From: an uncultured Pelagibacteraceae bacterium
GTDB taxonomy: Bacteria; Pseudomonadota; Alphaproteobacteria; Pelagibacterales; Pelagibacteraceae
Assembly (NCBI GenBank): GCA_902616645.1
Contig: CACMTO010000001.1
Coordinates: 167,907 to 231,906, forward strand
Direction: 5' to 3'
Length of the DNA stretch: 64,000 nucleotides
Both the position numbers and the translations under genes were made by a program. Of the stretch, positions 8,543 to 15,906 are shown in pieces; within the stretch, counting starts at the first letter, position 1, and every line of letters begins with the position of its first letter. A model generated the notes under the pieces. That model saw nothing but the letters and a program-made list of their open reading frames with translations, made no database searches and was not told the DNA's origin.

Positions 8543-8690
8543 AATTTTATGGCTCGTCGTTTTATGCGCTACCGCCGAACCTGTCGCCCTGTATGTTTAG
8601 CGCTGCTTTACAGAGCTTTCTGCCCTCCAAACTTGAACCTCTCGGCCTTTCTTTGGCTGGCCAGTTAAGAGTTGCCTCTTAATTCATTTT
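8543..8690 (-). ncRNA. Putative structured RNA of unknown family
   Basis: A G+C-rich island in an A+T-rich genome: by hand count 63 of the 114 bases at 8551-8664 are G or C. No plausible protein is encoded. On the minus strand it can form GCGCTA/TAGCGC and CTGTA/TACAG stems, which overlap and so may be alternatives, and a GGCC/GGCC hairpin. It ends at a strong terminator (8498-8542). An extended -10-like TGTTATAAA (8700-8692) on the minus strand would give a transcript of about 185 bases. Terminators face outward at both ends, so the strand is not certain. I could not match it to tmRNA, SRP RNA, RNase P RNA, 5S rRNA or a riboswitch I know. It could be a free small RNA, or a leader controlling the alkyltransferase gene. 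Confidence 0.45.
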
Positions 8691-8694
8691 TTTT
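8665..8694 (+). terminator. Intrinsic terminator, plus strand
   Basis: TTAAGAG (8665-8671) and CTCTTAA (8676-8682) form a perfect 7-bp stem with a TTGC loop, followed by TTCA and eight T residues (8687-8694). On the plus strand it would end transcription coming through the G+C-rich element. The offset of the T-run makes it weaker than the terminator at the other end. Confidence 0.55.
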
Positions 8695-8777
8695 ATAACA
8701 TTTAGGTAAAAATTAATGTATCACTTTTTAGGTGATATTTTAAAAAAACCAGTTTAGTTGTGAATAATGGTGATAAC

Positions 8778-8954
8778 TTATTGTCTAAAAATCAATATTA
8801 AATAGCTAATAGCAAAAAGAATAGCCATTATTGATAAAAATATAGTCTCAATACTTTTTCCAAATTTTTTATATTGAATAACACTAAGGATTATAAATCC
8901 CACAGAAGTAATAAAAAACCAAACTGCCGGTATTTCTCCATCAATAGTTCCCAT
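8778..8954 (-). CDS. Small membrane protein, 58 residues, unknown function
   Basis: The frame runs ATG (8954) to TAA (8778) and reads MGTIDGEIPAVWFFITSVGF... A first hydrophobic helix (about 9-25) is followed by a short charged turn QYKKFGKSIE (about 27-36) and a second helix (about 37-55) ending IFRQ. This two-helix hairpin with a basic loop is unlikely to arise by chance at such length. No Shine-Dalgarno sequence is obvious. It lies between the putative structured RNA and the recombinase promoter, transcribed away from the recombinase. I do not recognise the family; toxin-like or regulatory hairpin peptides have this shape, but that is only a shape argument. Confidence 0.55.
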   Translation of the reverse strand: MGTIDGEIPAVWFFITSVGFIILSVIQYKKFGKSIETIFLSIMAILFAISYLILIFRQ

Positions 8955-8975
8955 AATATTTTTAAATTTAAACTA

Positions 8976-9004
8976 TTGACAACATAAATCACTTAATATA
9001 TTAC
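8976..9004 (+). promoter_or_regulatory. Predicted promoter of the recombinase gene
   Basis: A perfect -35 hexamer TTGACA (8976-8981) is followed after 17 bases by TATTAC (8999-9004), four of six matches to the -10 consensus. Transcription would start around 9011, inside the inverted repeat that precedes the recombinase start codon. The -35 box itself overlaps ACTATTGACAA (8972-8982), a near copy of that repeat's half-site, which suggests autoregulation. Confidence 0.5.
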
Positions 9005-9031
9005 TAGTGATAATTAATTGTTATCAATAGT
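9003..9031. repeat. Inverted repeat shaped like a tyrosine-recombinase core site
   Basis: The left arm ACTAGTGATAA (9003-9013) and right arm TTATCAATAGT (9021-9031) are inverted copies matching at 10 of 11 positions, separated by the 7-base spacer TTAATTG. Two 11-13 bp inverted binding arms around a 6-8 bp crossover region is the architecture of dif, FRT, lox and phage core sites. The repeat ends six bases before the start codon of a tyrosine recombinase. A third half-site copy, ACTATTGACAA (8972-8982), matches at 10 of 11 positions in direct orientation, 31 bases upstream of the left arm. An operator bound by the recombinase or another regulator is the alternative reading. Confidence 0.5.
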
Positions 9032-9037
9032 AATTAT

Positions 9038-9991
9038 ATGGGTGAACTTACAACAGATCTTAAATCGCTTCATGAAGCAACTTTAAATAATCTTAAAGCG
9101 TCTAAAGCAAATAATACTTTAAGAGCATATAAATCAGACTTTAAAGATTTTGGAGCTTTTTGCGTTAACCATGGTTTAAATTCATTACCATCAGAACCAA
9201 AAACAGTTTCTTTATACCTTACTCATCTCTCTAAAAATTCAAAAATTAGCACTTTAAGAAGAAGACTAGTGTCAATAAGTATGGTCCATAAACTTAAAGG
9301 ACATTACTTAGATACCAAACATCCAATTATTATTGAAAATTTAATGGGAATAAAAAGGGTGAAAGGAAGCATTCAAAAAGGTAAAAAACCTATATTAATC
9401 AATCATTTAAAAATAATAATTAATGTAATAAATGAACAAAAAATTGATAACATTAAGAAATTAAGAGACAAGTCAATTATTTTAGTGGGTTTTGGAGGCG
9501 GGTTTAGACGAACAGAGCTTATTTCAATTGATCATGAAGATTTAGAATTTGTGCCTGAAGGCCTTAAAATCATTATCAAAAGATCAAAAACTGATCAATT
9601 TGGCGAAGGAATGATTAAAGGACTACCCTACTTCACTAATGAAATTTATTGTCCAGTAGCTAATCTTAAAAAGTGGTTAGAAATTTCTAAAATTAAATCT
9701 GGACCTATTTTTAGAAGATTTTCTAAAGGCTCTAATTTAACTGATAAAAGATTAACGGATCAGTCCGTAGTTTTACTAATGAAAGAGTATTTGAACTTAG
9801 CGGGAATAGATAATAAAAATTTTGCAGGTCATAGTTTAAGATCAGGTTTTGCAACAGTAGCTGCTGAATCAGGCGCAGATGAAAGAAGTATAATGGCTAT
9901 GACGGGTCATAAAACTACTCAAATGGTTAGAAGATATATAAAAGAAGCTAACATATTTAAAAATAATGCACTAAATAAAGTTAAAATTTAA
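9038..9991 (+). CDS. Tyrosine-type site-specific recombinase/integrase
   Basis: A 317-residue recombinase with a SAM-like core-binding domain (about 10-95, TLRAYKSDFKDFGAFC at 27-42) and a complete catalytic domain (about 115-310). The catalytic residues visible are Arg157 (GFRRTEL), Lys184 (RSKTDQ), His265 and Arg268 (HSLRSGF), His291 (GHKTT) and the nucleophile Tyr300 (RRYIK). It is not XerC or XerD by its context or N-terminus; it resembles integrases of genomic islands. No phage genes, tRNA or second recombinase are adjacent. The ATG at 9038 follows a predicted promoter and an inverted repeat that could be its own binding site. It may be the remnant or core of a small integrated element, or a resident recombinase. 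Confidence 0.9.
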   Translation: MGELTTDLKSLHEATLNNLKASKANNTLRAYKSDFKDFGAFCVNHGLNSLPSEPKTVSLYLTHLSKNSKISTLRRRLVSISMVHKLKGHYLDTKHPIIIENLMGIKRVKGSIQKGKKPILINHLKIIINVINEQKIDNIKKLRDKSIILVGFGGGFRRTELISIDHEDLEFVPEGLKIIIKRSKTDQFGEGMIKGLPYFTNEIYCPVANLKKWLEISKIKSGPIFRRFSKGSNLTDKRLTDQSVVLLMKEYLNLAGIDNKNFAGHSLRSGFATVAAESGADERSIMAMTGHKTTQMVRRYIKEANIFKNNALNKVKI

Positions 9992-11073
9992 TCTTTTAAT
10001 ATTTTTTTAGAAATTATTTCTGCAGCCCACTTATTTCCTTTAGGAGTCCAATGACCATCACATTTTAAATAAAGTTCCTCTAAGTTTAAAATTGGATATT
10101 TTATTAGATCGATAAAAGTAAAATTCTTTATATTCTTACTCATATTGTTCAATGATTTGATCCAAAAAACCTCTTCCAGATTTTCTCCACTATTTAATTT
10201 ATTAAAATCCTGTAGTCTTGGAATACTAACTAAATATGTGTCTTTATCAGCCTCTGTAATCAATTTTTTAATAAAATAAATAGCAGCTTTTTGTTGATCT
10301 AATTTTGTGTCAAAATAACCGGAAAATGTATCATTACCATATTTTTTCTTTGCTCTATAAATCTTATAATTATAATTAATATTTATGAATAAATTAGATG
10401 TCCAAAAATAGTCTTTAAAAAATTTTTTAATTTTTTTTGTTTTTGACTTATGATTTTTAACAGCATCTTTGGGTATAAAAATTTCATAATTTTCGTTGTT
10501 AATTTTTTTATAATAGGGACGATATCTTTTTGAACCATTCCAATTATTGTAATCATTCTCACTAAAATCGTTACTAGGTAAAAAAAAGATAATCAATTTA
10601 CTATGATCATAATTTTTAGCGAATTGTGAGTATATTTGATAATATTGAACTATTCCAAAATTTTTCGAAACTCCAAAATTAAGAACATTTAGTCCTGTAA
10701 AATTTTCAATATATTTTTGTGAAGTATTATTTAAATTGACACCGTATCCCTCAGCAAATGAGTCACCTATTAAAATGATATTGTTAGATGAATTTATCTT
10801 ATAAGATTCATCTCTAGCTCCTATTTCATTAGAAATATATGTGGCTTGATAACAGCTCCTTTTTTGTTCTGTTTTAGCGTTATTAATATGCCACGGACCC
10901 CATTTATTTTCTTCTGTCCACCATTCATCGTTAGGAACGAAATTCTGTGATAAGTAAATTTTAGGCTTATGCGCAATTTCTAAAATATTTAGTTTATAAA
11001 TAAAAAAACTCAATAATTCAAAAATTATTGTTAAAAATAAGATTATGACAAAAAAATTCTTAAGCCTAAGCAT
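9988..11073 (-). CDS. Membrane-anchored SGNH-hydrolase-like protein
   Basis: A 361-residue protein with one N-terminal membrane helix (about 7-27) and a periplasmic domain. It contains LIGDSFAEGYGV (101-112), with the SGNH nucleophile Ser105, and ends CDGHWTPKGNKWAAEII, with Asp339 and His341 as likely catalytic partners. A D-x-H-W arrangement is also seen in AlgJ/AlgX-type glycan acetyltransferase relatives, so O-acylation or deacylation of an envelope glycan is a reasonable inference. Its ATG overlaps the stop of hom by one base, so it is co-transcribed at the end of the argC-lipoprotein-hom operon. Its end overlaps the convergent recombinase gene by four bases. Confidence 0.75.
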   Translation of the reverse strand: MLRLKNFFVIILFLTIIFELLSFFIYKLNILEIAHKPKIYLSQNFVPNDEWWTEENKWGPWHINNAKTEQKRSCYQATYISNEIGARDESYKINSSNNIILIGDSFAEGYGVNLNNTSQKYIENFTGLNVLNFGVSKNFGIVQYYQIYSQFAKNYDHSKLIIFFLPSNDFSENDYNNWNGSKRYRPYYKKINNENYEIFIPKDAVKNHKSKTKKIKKFFKDYFWTSNLFININYNYKIYRAKKKYGNDTFSGYFDTKLDQQKAAIYFIKKLITEADKDTYLVSIPRLQDFNKLNSGENLEEVFWIKSLNNMSKNIKNFTFIDLIKYPILNLEELYLKCDGHWTPKGNKWAAEIISKKILKD

Positions 11074-12365
11074 TAATTATAAAGTCTTATTAATGTAGGA
11101 AATTTTAAAATATCTTTATTTTTCTTAAAAAAAGATAAGCAATTTTTAATGTTAATTTCTGTTGTTTTGTGAGTTATGATTATAATTGTTGCTTTTTTAT
11201 TCTTTTTATCGGGTGTCTGAATTATTCTATTAACAGAAATTTTATATTTAGCTAAACGGTTTGTGATGGAAGAAAGAACACCTTGTTTATCTTTAACTTC
11301 AAATCTCAAATATAATGAATTTGTATAGTTATCATTATTAAAAGAGTTTATTGATTTTCGTTTAATAGATGAAATACCAAAAGGATATTTAATATTTCCT
11401 CTAAGAATAGATAATAAGTCTGATAGTAAAGAGGATGATGTTGGACCCGGGCCTGCCCCCTCACCTTGTAAAACGCTTTCTCCAACAGGTTTTCCCTCTA
11501 TTATAACAGCATTCATCACACCATTTACATTACCTATATATGTATTTTTACTTACCAGGCATGGATGGACAGTTTCAAATAATTTATTATTTATAATTTC
11601 TGAAATTCCAAGCAGCTTGACTCTTAAATCTAATTTATTAGCTATTTTAATATCTTCAGCCTTGATGTTCTCTATACCTTCCATGATGCACTTACTTTTT
11701 GCAATTTTAGTATTAAAAGATAAAGCAGATAATATTCTTATTTTTGCGAAAGCATCAAAACCATTTAAATCTAATTTTGGGTTACCCGGTTCTGCATAAC
11801 CTAACTTTTGTGCTTTTTTTAATACTGTTTCAAAATTTTCACCACTACTTTCCATTTCAGATAAAATATAATTTGTTGTGCCATTAAGTATTCCATAAAC
11901 TTTATTAATCTTATTAGTAGCCAATCCTTCTTTTATAGTACGAAGAACAGGAATACCACCTGCTACTGAGGCTTCAAATTCAAGATTAACTCTTTTTTTT
12001 TCTGCAAGCTTTGCAAGATAATCACCATGTTTTGCTATTAGAGTTTTGTTTGGAGTAATTACATGGATCTTATTAATTAGCGCTGTTTCAACTATTTTTT
12101 TTGAAATCCCATCTGACAATCCTATGCACTCAAAAAGAATATCAATTTTTTCTTTTTTAAAAATATGTAAAGGATTTTTGTAGAATATTTTTTTATTAAT
12201 AGGATATATTCGTTTTTTATTTTTGTTTTTCGCAGAAATTGCAACAATTTTTATTTTTTTTCCTGTTTTTTTTTCAATTTCTTTTATTTTAGAATTTAAT
12301 TCTTTGTACAAGTATATTCCAATTTGTCCTAATCCTATAATTGCAATATTTATATTATTTTTCAT
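11073..12365 (-). CDS. hom: Homoserine dehydrogenase
   Basis: NAD(P)-dependent reduction of aspartate semialdehyde to homoserine, the branch point to threonine and methionine. The N-terminal nucleotide-binding loop GLGQIG (11-16) and the ILNGTTNYIL signature (about 160-170) are present. GEGAGPGPTSSSLLSDLL (about 300-318) is the family's conserved active-site region. A C-terminal ACT domain starts near residue 350 (RFEVKDKQGVLSSITNRLA) and probably mediates feedback regulation. Length 430 is normal. It is third in an operon after argC and a small lipoprotein gene; metY, which uses acetylhomoserine, lies 2 kb away on the other strand. Confidence 0.96.
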   Translation of the reverse strand: MKNNINIAIIGLGQIGIYLYKELNSKIKEIEKKTGKKIKIVAISAKNKNKKRIYPINKKIFYKNPLHIFKKEKIDILFECIGLSDGISKKIVETALINKIHVITPNKTLIAKHGDYLAKLAEKKRVNLEFEASVAGGIPVLRTIKEGLATNKINKVYGILNGTTNYILSEMESSGENFETVLKKAQKLGYAEPGNPKLDLNGFDAFAKIRILSALSFNTKIAKSKCIMEGIENIKAEDIKIANKLDLRVKLLGISEIINNKLFETVHPCLVSKNTYIGNVNGVMNAVIIEGKPVGESVLQGEGAGPGPTSSSLLSDLLSILRGNIKYPFGISSIKRKSINSFNNDNYTNSLYLRFEVKDKQGVLSSITNRLAKYKISVNRIIQTPDKKNKKATIIIITHKTTEINIKNCLSFFKKNKDILKFPTLIRLYN

Positions 12366-12367
12366 CT

Positions 12368-12529
12368 TTATTTATCTATATCAGGATATGATTTATTTAT
12401 TGTGTATTCTTTAAGTTTTAATTTGAATTCATTAAAACTCATATCTTTTTCTACTTTAAAATTACTTTCTAAATTAGGTTTTGAGCAAGCAAAAAGAAAA
12501 TAAAAAAATAAAAAAATAAATTTTTTCAT
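12368..12529 (-). CDS. Small lipoprotein, 53 residues, unknown function
   Basis: The frame ATG (12529) to TAA (12368) encodes MKKFIFLFFYFLFACSKPNL..., a short basic start, a hydrophobic core and a lipobox-like LFAC with the acylated Cys at position 15. About 38 mature residues follow, rich in Lys and Glu. Its ATG overlaps the argC stop in an ATGA and its stop lies two bases before the hom ATG, so it is translated within the argC-hom operon. A protein of this kind would be anchored in the envelope. I do not recognise the family, and its place between two amino-acid biosynthesis genes may simply be convenience. Confidence 0.8.
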   Translation of the reverse strand: MKKFIFLFFYFLFACSKPNLESNFKVEKDMSFNEFKLKLKEYTINKSYPDIDK

Positions 12530-13548
12530 TTAAGACCATTAAAAATATTAAAATTAAACTTTATATTCATATTTTGAACCGCTTGACCAGCACCACCCTT
12601 AATTAGATTGTCAATAACTGATAATATTATAATTTTATTTTTATATCTAGTTTTGCATACTGATATAAAACAATTATTAGTGTTAATCACTTCGTTAGTG
12701 CTTAAATAAGTGTTCATTTTCATAATCTTAATAAATTTACTACTTTCATAATATTTCTTTAAAATATGGTTTATTTTTGTAATAGAAAATTTTGGTTTTA
12801 ATTCAAGATAGATTGTGCTCAAGATACCTCTAAACATGGGAGATAGATGGGGAGTGAATGTTAGATTAATGTTGTCTTTAGTGTATTTCTTAAGCTCTTG
12901 TTCAATTTCTGAGTTATGTCGATGAAAACCTACACCATAAGCTTTCAAAGACTCATAAAGATTTTTATTTTTATAAATTTCGTGAACGTTTCTACCTGCA
13001 CCAGAGTATCCTGATTTTGAGTCAATAATAATATTATTTTTGTTAATCGTTTTTTTTAAAAATAATGGCACTAAAGGTAAAAGTACAGAAGTAGGATAGC
13101 AACCAGGGCAGCTTATAATTTTAAATTTTTTTACCTTATTTTTTGAGATTTCAGGTAAAGCATAAATGCTTTTTTTTATATTCTCGACTGCATTATGTTT
13201 TTTTTTATACCATTTTTGATAATCTTTACTTTTATTAAGTCTAAAATCAGCAGCCAAATCGATTAAAGTATTTTTCTTTAACAAATCTTTAGATATTTTT
13301 TGTGCCTCTCCATTTGGTAAAGCTGTAAAAATTATATCAATATCACCTAAATATTTTTTGTTGTATTTAATAATTTTTGGTAATCTTTTCGATTTTAAAG
13401 ATTTGTCATAATTATAAATACTTTTTCCCACTGAAGAGTTACCACACAAATATTTGATATTTACATTTTTGTGTTTAATCAACAATTTTATTAGTTGAAT
13501 ACCGATGTAACCAGTTGATCCAGCAATTAAAGCATTTAGCTTACGCAT
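12526..13548 (-). CDS. argC: N-acetyl-gamma-glutamyl-phosphate reductase
   Basis: The NADPH-dependent third step of arginine synthesis, forming N-acetylglutamate semialdehyde. It has the Rossmann start ALIAGSTGYIG (6-16), ALPNGEAQKI (76-85), the catalytic SCPGCYPTSVLLPL block with Cys150, and SGYSGAGR (about 180). The 340-residue length matches the long ArgC type. It lies downstream of rpsI-rplM with a 35-base gap. An rpsI-argC neighbourhood is common in alphaproteobacteria. Confidence 0.96.
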   Translation of the reverse strand: MRKLNALIAGSTGYIGIQLIKLLIKHKNVNIKYLCGNSSVGKSIYNYDKSLKSKRLPKIIKYNKKYLGDIDIIFTALPNGEAQKISKDLLKKNTLIDLAADFRLNKSKDYQKWYKKKHNAVENIKKSIYALPEISKNKVKKFKIISCPGCYPTSVLLPLVPLFLKKTINKNNIIIDSKSGYSGAGRNVHEIYKNKNLYESLKAYGVGFHRHNSEIEQELKKYTKDNINLTFTPHLSPMFRGILSTIYLELKPKFSITKINHILKKYYESSKFIKIMKMNTYLSTNEVINTNNCFISVCKTRYKNKIIILSVIDNLIKGGAGQAVQNMNIKFNFNIFNGLK

Positions 13549-13583
13549 TTTTATATTATAGCAGTTTTAAATTAAAAAAAAAA

Positions 13584-14021
13584 TTATCTTTTAGAGAATT
13601 GGAAGCTTCTTCTAGCTTTTTTTCTTCCCGGTTTTTTTCTTTCAACCGCTCTAGAGTCTCTGGTTATCAATTTTTCAATCTTTAGTTTTGGTTTGAGATT
13701 TTGATCTATTAATACCAGCGCTTTTGAAATGCCATGCACCATTGCACCTGCTTGACCAGTTGGACCACCACCTTTTACACTACATTTTACATCATATTCT
13801 GTAGATTGATTTATCAACTCAAAAGGTCTAGTTATTTGCATTTTGTGGTTATCACTAGTAAAGTAGTCACTAAAAAGTTTTCCATTAACATAAATTTTAC
13901 CTGAGCCTTTTTTTAACCATACTTTGGCTATTGAAGTTTTTCTTCTACCTGTAGCATATTTACTGTCAGTAAAATTTAATTTAATTTTAGTTTTTTTTAT
14001 ATTTTGTTCTGTATTTTCCAT
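13584..14021 (-). CDS. rpsI: 30S ribosomal protein S9
   Basis: A 145-residue S9 with the YATGRRKTSIAKVWLKKGSG start (about 23-42), GGGPTGQAGAMVHGISKAL (about 84-102) and the basic C-terminus GRKKARRSFQFSKR, whose last Arg reaches the P-site tRNA in the ribosome. About 20 additional hydrophilic residues precede the conserved start, as in many alphaproteobacteria. The ATG lies directly after the rplM stop, so the pair forms the usual L13-S9 operon. Confidence 0.98.
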   Translation of the reverse strand: MENTEQNIKKTKIKLNFTDSKYATGRRKTSIAKVWLKKGSGKIYVNGKLFSDYFTSDNHKMQITRPFELINQSTEYDVKCSVKGGGPTGQAGAMVHGISKALVLIDQNLKPKLKIEKLITRDSRAVERKKPGRKKARRSFQFSKR

Positions 14022-14480
14022 TTATTTTCTAAAAATATTCTTATTATTTAATTTTTGTAATTCTATACTTTTTAATTTTTGTGCACTGTGTGGATGATTG
14101 TTACCAGTGTAAATTTTAAGTTTCGTTAATTGTTTTTTACCCAAAACACCGCCGGGTAACATTCTTTTTACTGCTCTTTTTAATACTTCCTCTGGTTTTT
14201 TTTCAAAAAGTTTTTCAGGGGTTGTCTCCTTAATTCCTCCTGGATGACCAGTATGTTTATAATATTTTTTTTCATGAAATTTCTTCCCAGTAAATTTTAT
14301 TTGCTCAATATTTTTGACAACCACAAAGTCACCATCGTCCATATGAGGAGTAAAAGTAGTTTTGTTTTTACCTCTTATTATTTTTGAAATAATAGTAGCT
14401 AATCTTCCAACTACAGCGTTTTTGGCATCTATTTCATACCATGAAGAAGATAATTGGTCTTTTTTAACGAATTTAGTCAT
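14022..14480 (-). CDS. rplM: 50S ribosomal protein L13
   Basis: L13 assembles early on 23S rRNA. The conserved sequence starts SSWYEIDAKNAVVGRLAT and includes YYKHTGHPGGIKE (about 73-85) and AVKRMLPGGVLGKKQLTKLKIY (about 103-124). I chose the ATG at 14480 (MTKFVKKDQ, 152 residues). The longer frame from 14519 would start inside the predicted promoter and add 13 residues not usual in L13. It is followed immediately by rpsI. Confidence 0.97.
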   Translation of the reverse strand: MTKFVKKDQLSSSWYEIDAKNAVVGRLATIISKIIRGKNKTTFTPHMDDGDFVVVKNIEQIKFTGKKFHEKKYYKHTGHPGGIKETTPEKLFEKKPEEVLKRAVKRMLPGGVLGKKQLTKLKIYTGNNHPHSAQKLKSIELQKLNNKNIFRK

Positions 14481-14491
14481 GTTTGGCGGGA

Positions 14492-14519
14492 TTAATACTG
14501 ATAAATGGCATATTGTCAA
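14492..14519 (-). promoter_or_regulatory. Predicted promoter of rplM-rpsI
   Basis: On the minus strand, a perfect TTGACA (14519-14514) is followed after 16 bases by TATTAA (14497-14492), four of six matches to the -10 consensus. The start codon at 14480 is only about 12 bases from the -10 box, so the leader would be very short and no Shine-Dalgarno is visible, hinting at nearly leaderless translation. Confidence 0.5.
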
Positions 14520-14571
14520 TTTATATTAATATTGATAGTTAATTATTAACATTTAAAAATAAGGGTAATTT

Positions 14572-15906
14572 ATGAGTGATAAAAAAACAAAAGGCACTGA
14601 TCCAAAAACATACAAATTTGATACACTTAGTCTTCATGCAGGCTATCAACCACATAAAAATGCTGGTTCAAGGCAAGTTCCAATTTATCAAACGACTTCA
14701 TATTTATTTGACGACGTTGATCATGCAGCTGCTCTCTTTAATTTAGAAAGAGGTGGCCATATTTATAGCAGAATTTCAAATCCAACTGTTGCAGTTTTAG
14801 AGGAGAGAGTTGCAGCACTCGAGGGAGGCACTGCCGCATTAGCAACTTCATCTGGAATGAGTGCAATCTTTTTGACAGTCATGACTTTATGTGAAGCCGG
14901 AGATCATCTTGTTGTTTCATCTCAACTTTATGGAGGAACTGTAAATTTATTCAGACTTACTTTACCTAAGTTCGGTATCAAATGTACTTTTGTTAAACCT
15001 AGAGATACAGAAGGTTTTAAAAAAGCAATTCAGAAAAATACTAAAGGTATATTTGGTGAATTAGTTGGTAATCCCGGAAACGAAGTAATGAACATGCCAG
15101 AAATTGCAAAAATTGCGCATGAGGCTGGTATTCCTCTTATGATTGACGCAACCTATCAAACACCCTATCTTTGTAAACCAATTGAGCACGGAGCTGATAT
15201 TGTAGTTCATTCACTAACCAAATGGATGGCTGGTCATGGTTCATCAATGGCTGGTATTTTAGTTGAAGGTGGTAAATTTGATTGGATGCAAAATGATAAA
15301 TTTCCAACAATGACAACTCCTTATGAAGGATATCATGGACTTTCTTTTGCTGAAGAATTCGGCCCTACTGCATTTACGATGAAAGCGAGAGCCGAAGGAA
15401 TGAGAGATTTTGGACCTTGTTTAAGTCCACAAAATGCTTGGAACGTTTTACAAGGCATAGAAACCTTATCTGTAAGAATGCAAAAGCATTGTTCTAATGC
15501 AGAGAAGATGGTCCAATATTTATTATCTCATGAAAGTGTTGCCTGGGTTTCTCATCCAAGTGTTCCAGATCATCCTGACCACGATTTAGCAAAAAAACTT
15601 TTACCAAACGGTAAAGGTTCAATGATAGCTTTTGGCATCCATGGCGGCAAAGAAGCTGGAGAAGCTTTTATCAATAATGTAAAATTATCTTCACATCTTG
15701 CAAATGTTGGAGATACGAGAACATTAGTAATTCATCCAGCATCATCTACTCACTCTCAAATGGATGAAGCAACATTGAAATTTGCGGGATTATCTCAAGA
15801 TATGATAAGATTGTCTGTTGGTATCGAAGACTTTGATGATATTAAAAATGATTTTGAAACAGGTTTTAGAGCAGCAAGGAAACCAAGACTTGTTTCTAAT
15901 CAATGA
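14572..15906 (+). CDS. metY: O-acetylhomoserine sulfhydrylase (aminocarboxypropyltransferase)
   Basis: PLP enzyme that joins O-acetylhomoserine with sulfide or methanethiol to give homocysteine or methionine. Visible are PIYQTTSYLFDDVDHAA (37-53), NPTVAVLEERVAALEGG (70-86), the PLP-binding region ATYQTPYLCKPIEHGAD, and VHSLTKWMAGHGSS with the Schiff-base Lys217. A length of 444 fits MetY. An AAGGG lies ten bases upstream of the ATG. It is divergent from rplM with 91 bases between the start codons. Its stop overlaps the ATG of a hydrolase gene, forming a two-gene operon. Confidence 0.96.
   Translation: MSDKKTKGTDPKTYKFDTLSLHAGYQPHKNAGSRQVPIYQTTSYLFDDVDHAAALFNLERGGHIYSRISNPTVAVLEERVAALEGGTAALATSSGMSAIFLTVMTLCEAGDHLVVSSQLYGGTVNLFRLTLPKFGIKCTFVKPRDTEGFKKAIQKNTKGIFGELVGNPGNEVMNMPEIAKIAHEAGIPLMIDATYQTPYLCKPIEHGADIVVHSLTKWMAGHGSSMAGILVEGGKFDWMQNDKFPTMTTPYEGYHGLSFAEEFGPTAFTMKARAEGMRDFGPCLSPQNAWNVLQGIETLSVRMQKHCSNAEKMVQYLLSHESVAWVSHPSVPDHPDHDLAKKLLPNGKGSMIAFGIHGGKEAGEAFINNVKLSSHLANVGDTRTLVIHPASSTHSQMDEATLKFAGLSQDMIRLSVGIEDFDDIKNDFETGFRAARKPRLVSNQ

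Noticed and set aside
8543..8664. Assignment of the G+C-rich RNA to tmRNA, SRP RNA, RNase P RNA or 5S rRNA
   Set aside because: The diagnostic motifs (tag with resume codon, GGAAGG-AGCAG loop, GAGGAAAGTCC, 5S C-C-G-A-A-C-T-C context) are not found on either strand.
8468..8668. Plus-strand reading frame of 66 codons across the G+C-rich element
   Set aside because: It begins inside the opposite-strand alkyltransferase gene, has an unnatural Arg/Cys-rich composition, and spans terminator hairpins and stems, so it is a shadow of a structured region.
14481..14519. Upstream ATG for rplM at 14519
   Set aside because: The extra 13 residues are not typical of L13 and the codon lies inside a good promoter sequence.
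14520..14571. Possible SAM-binding riboswitch (SAM-V type) in the metY leader
   Set aside because: SAR11 metY genes are known sites for such aptamers, but this leader is only about 52 bases, nearly devoid of C, and cannot form the pseudoknot needed to mask its AAGGG. Only a weak GTTAA-TTA-TTAAC hairpin is visible.
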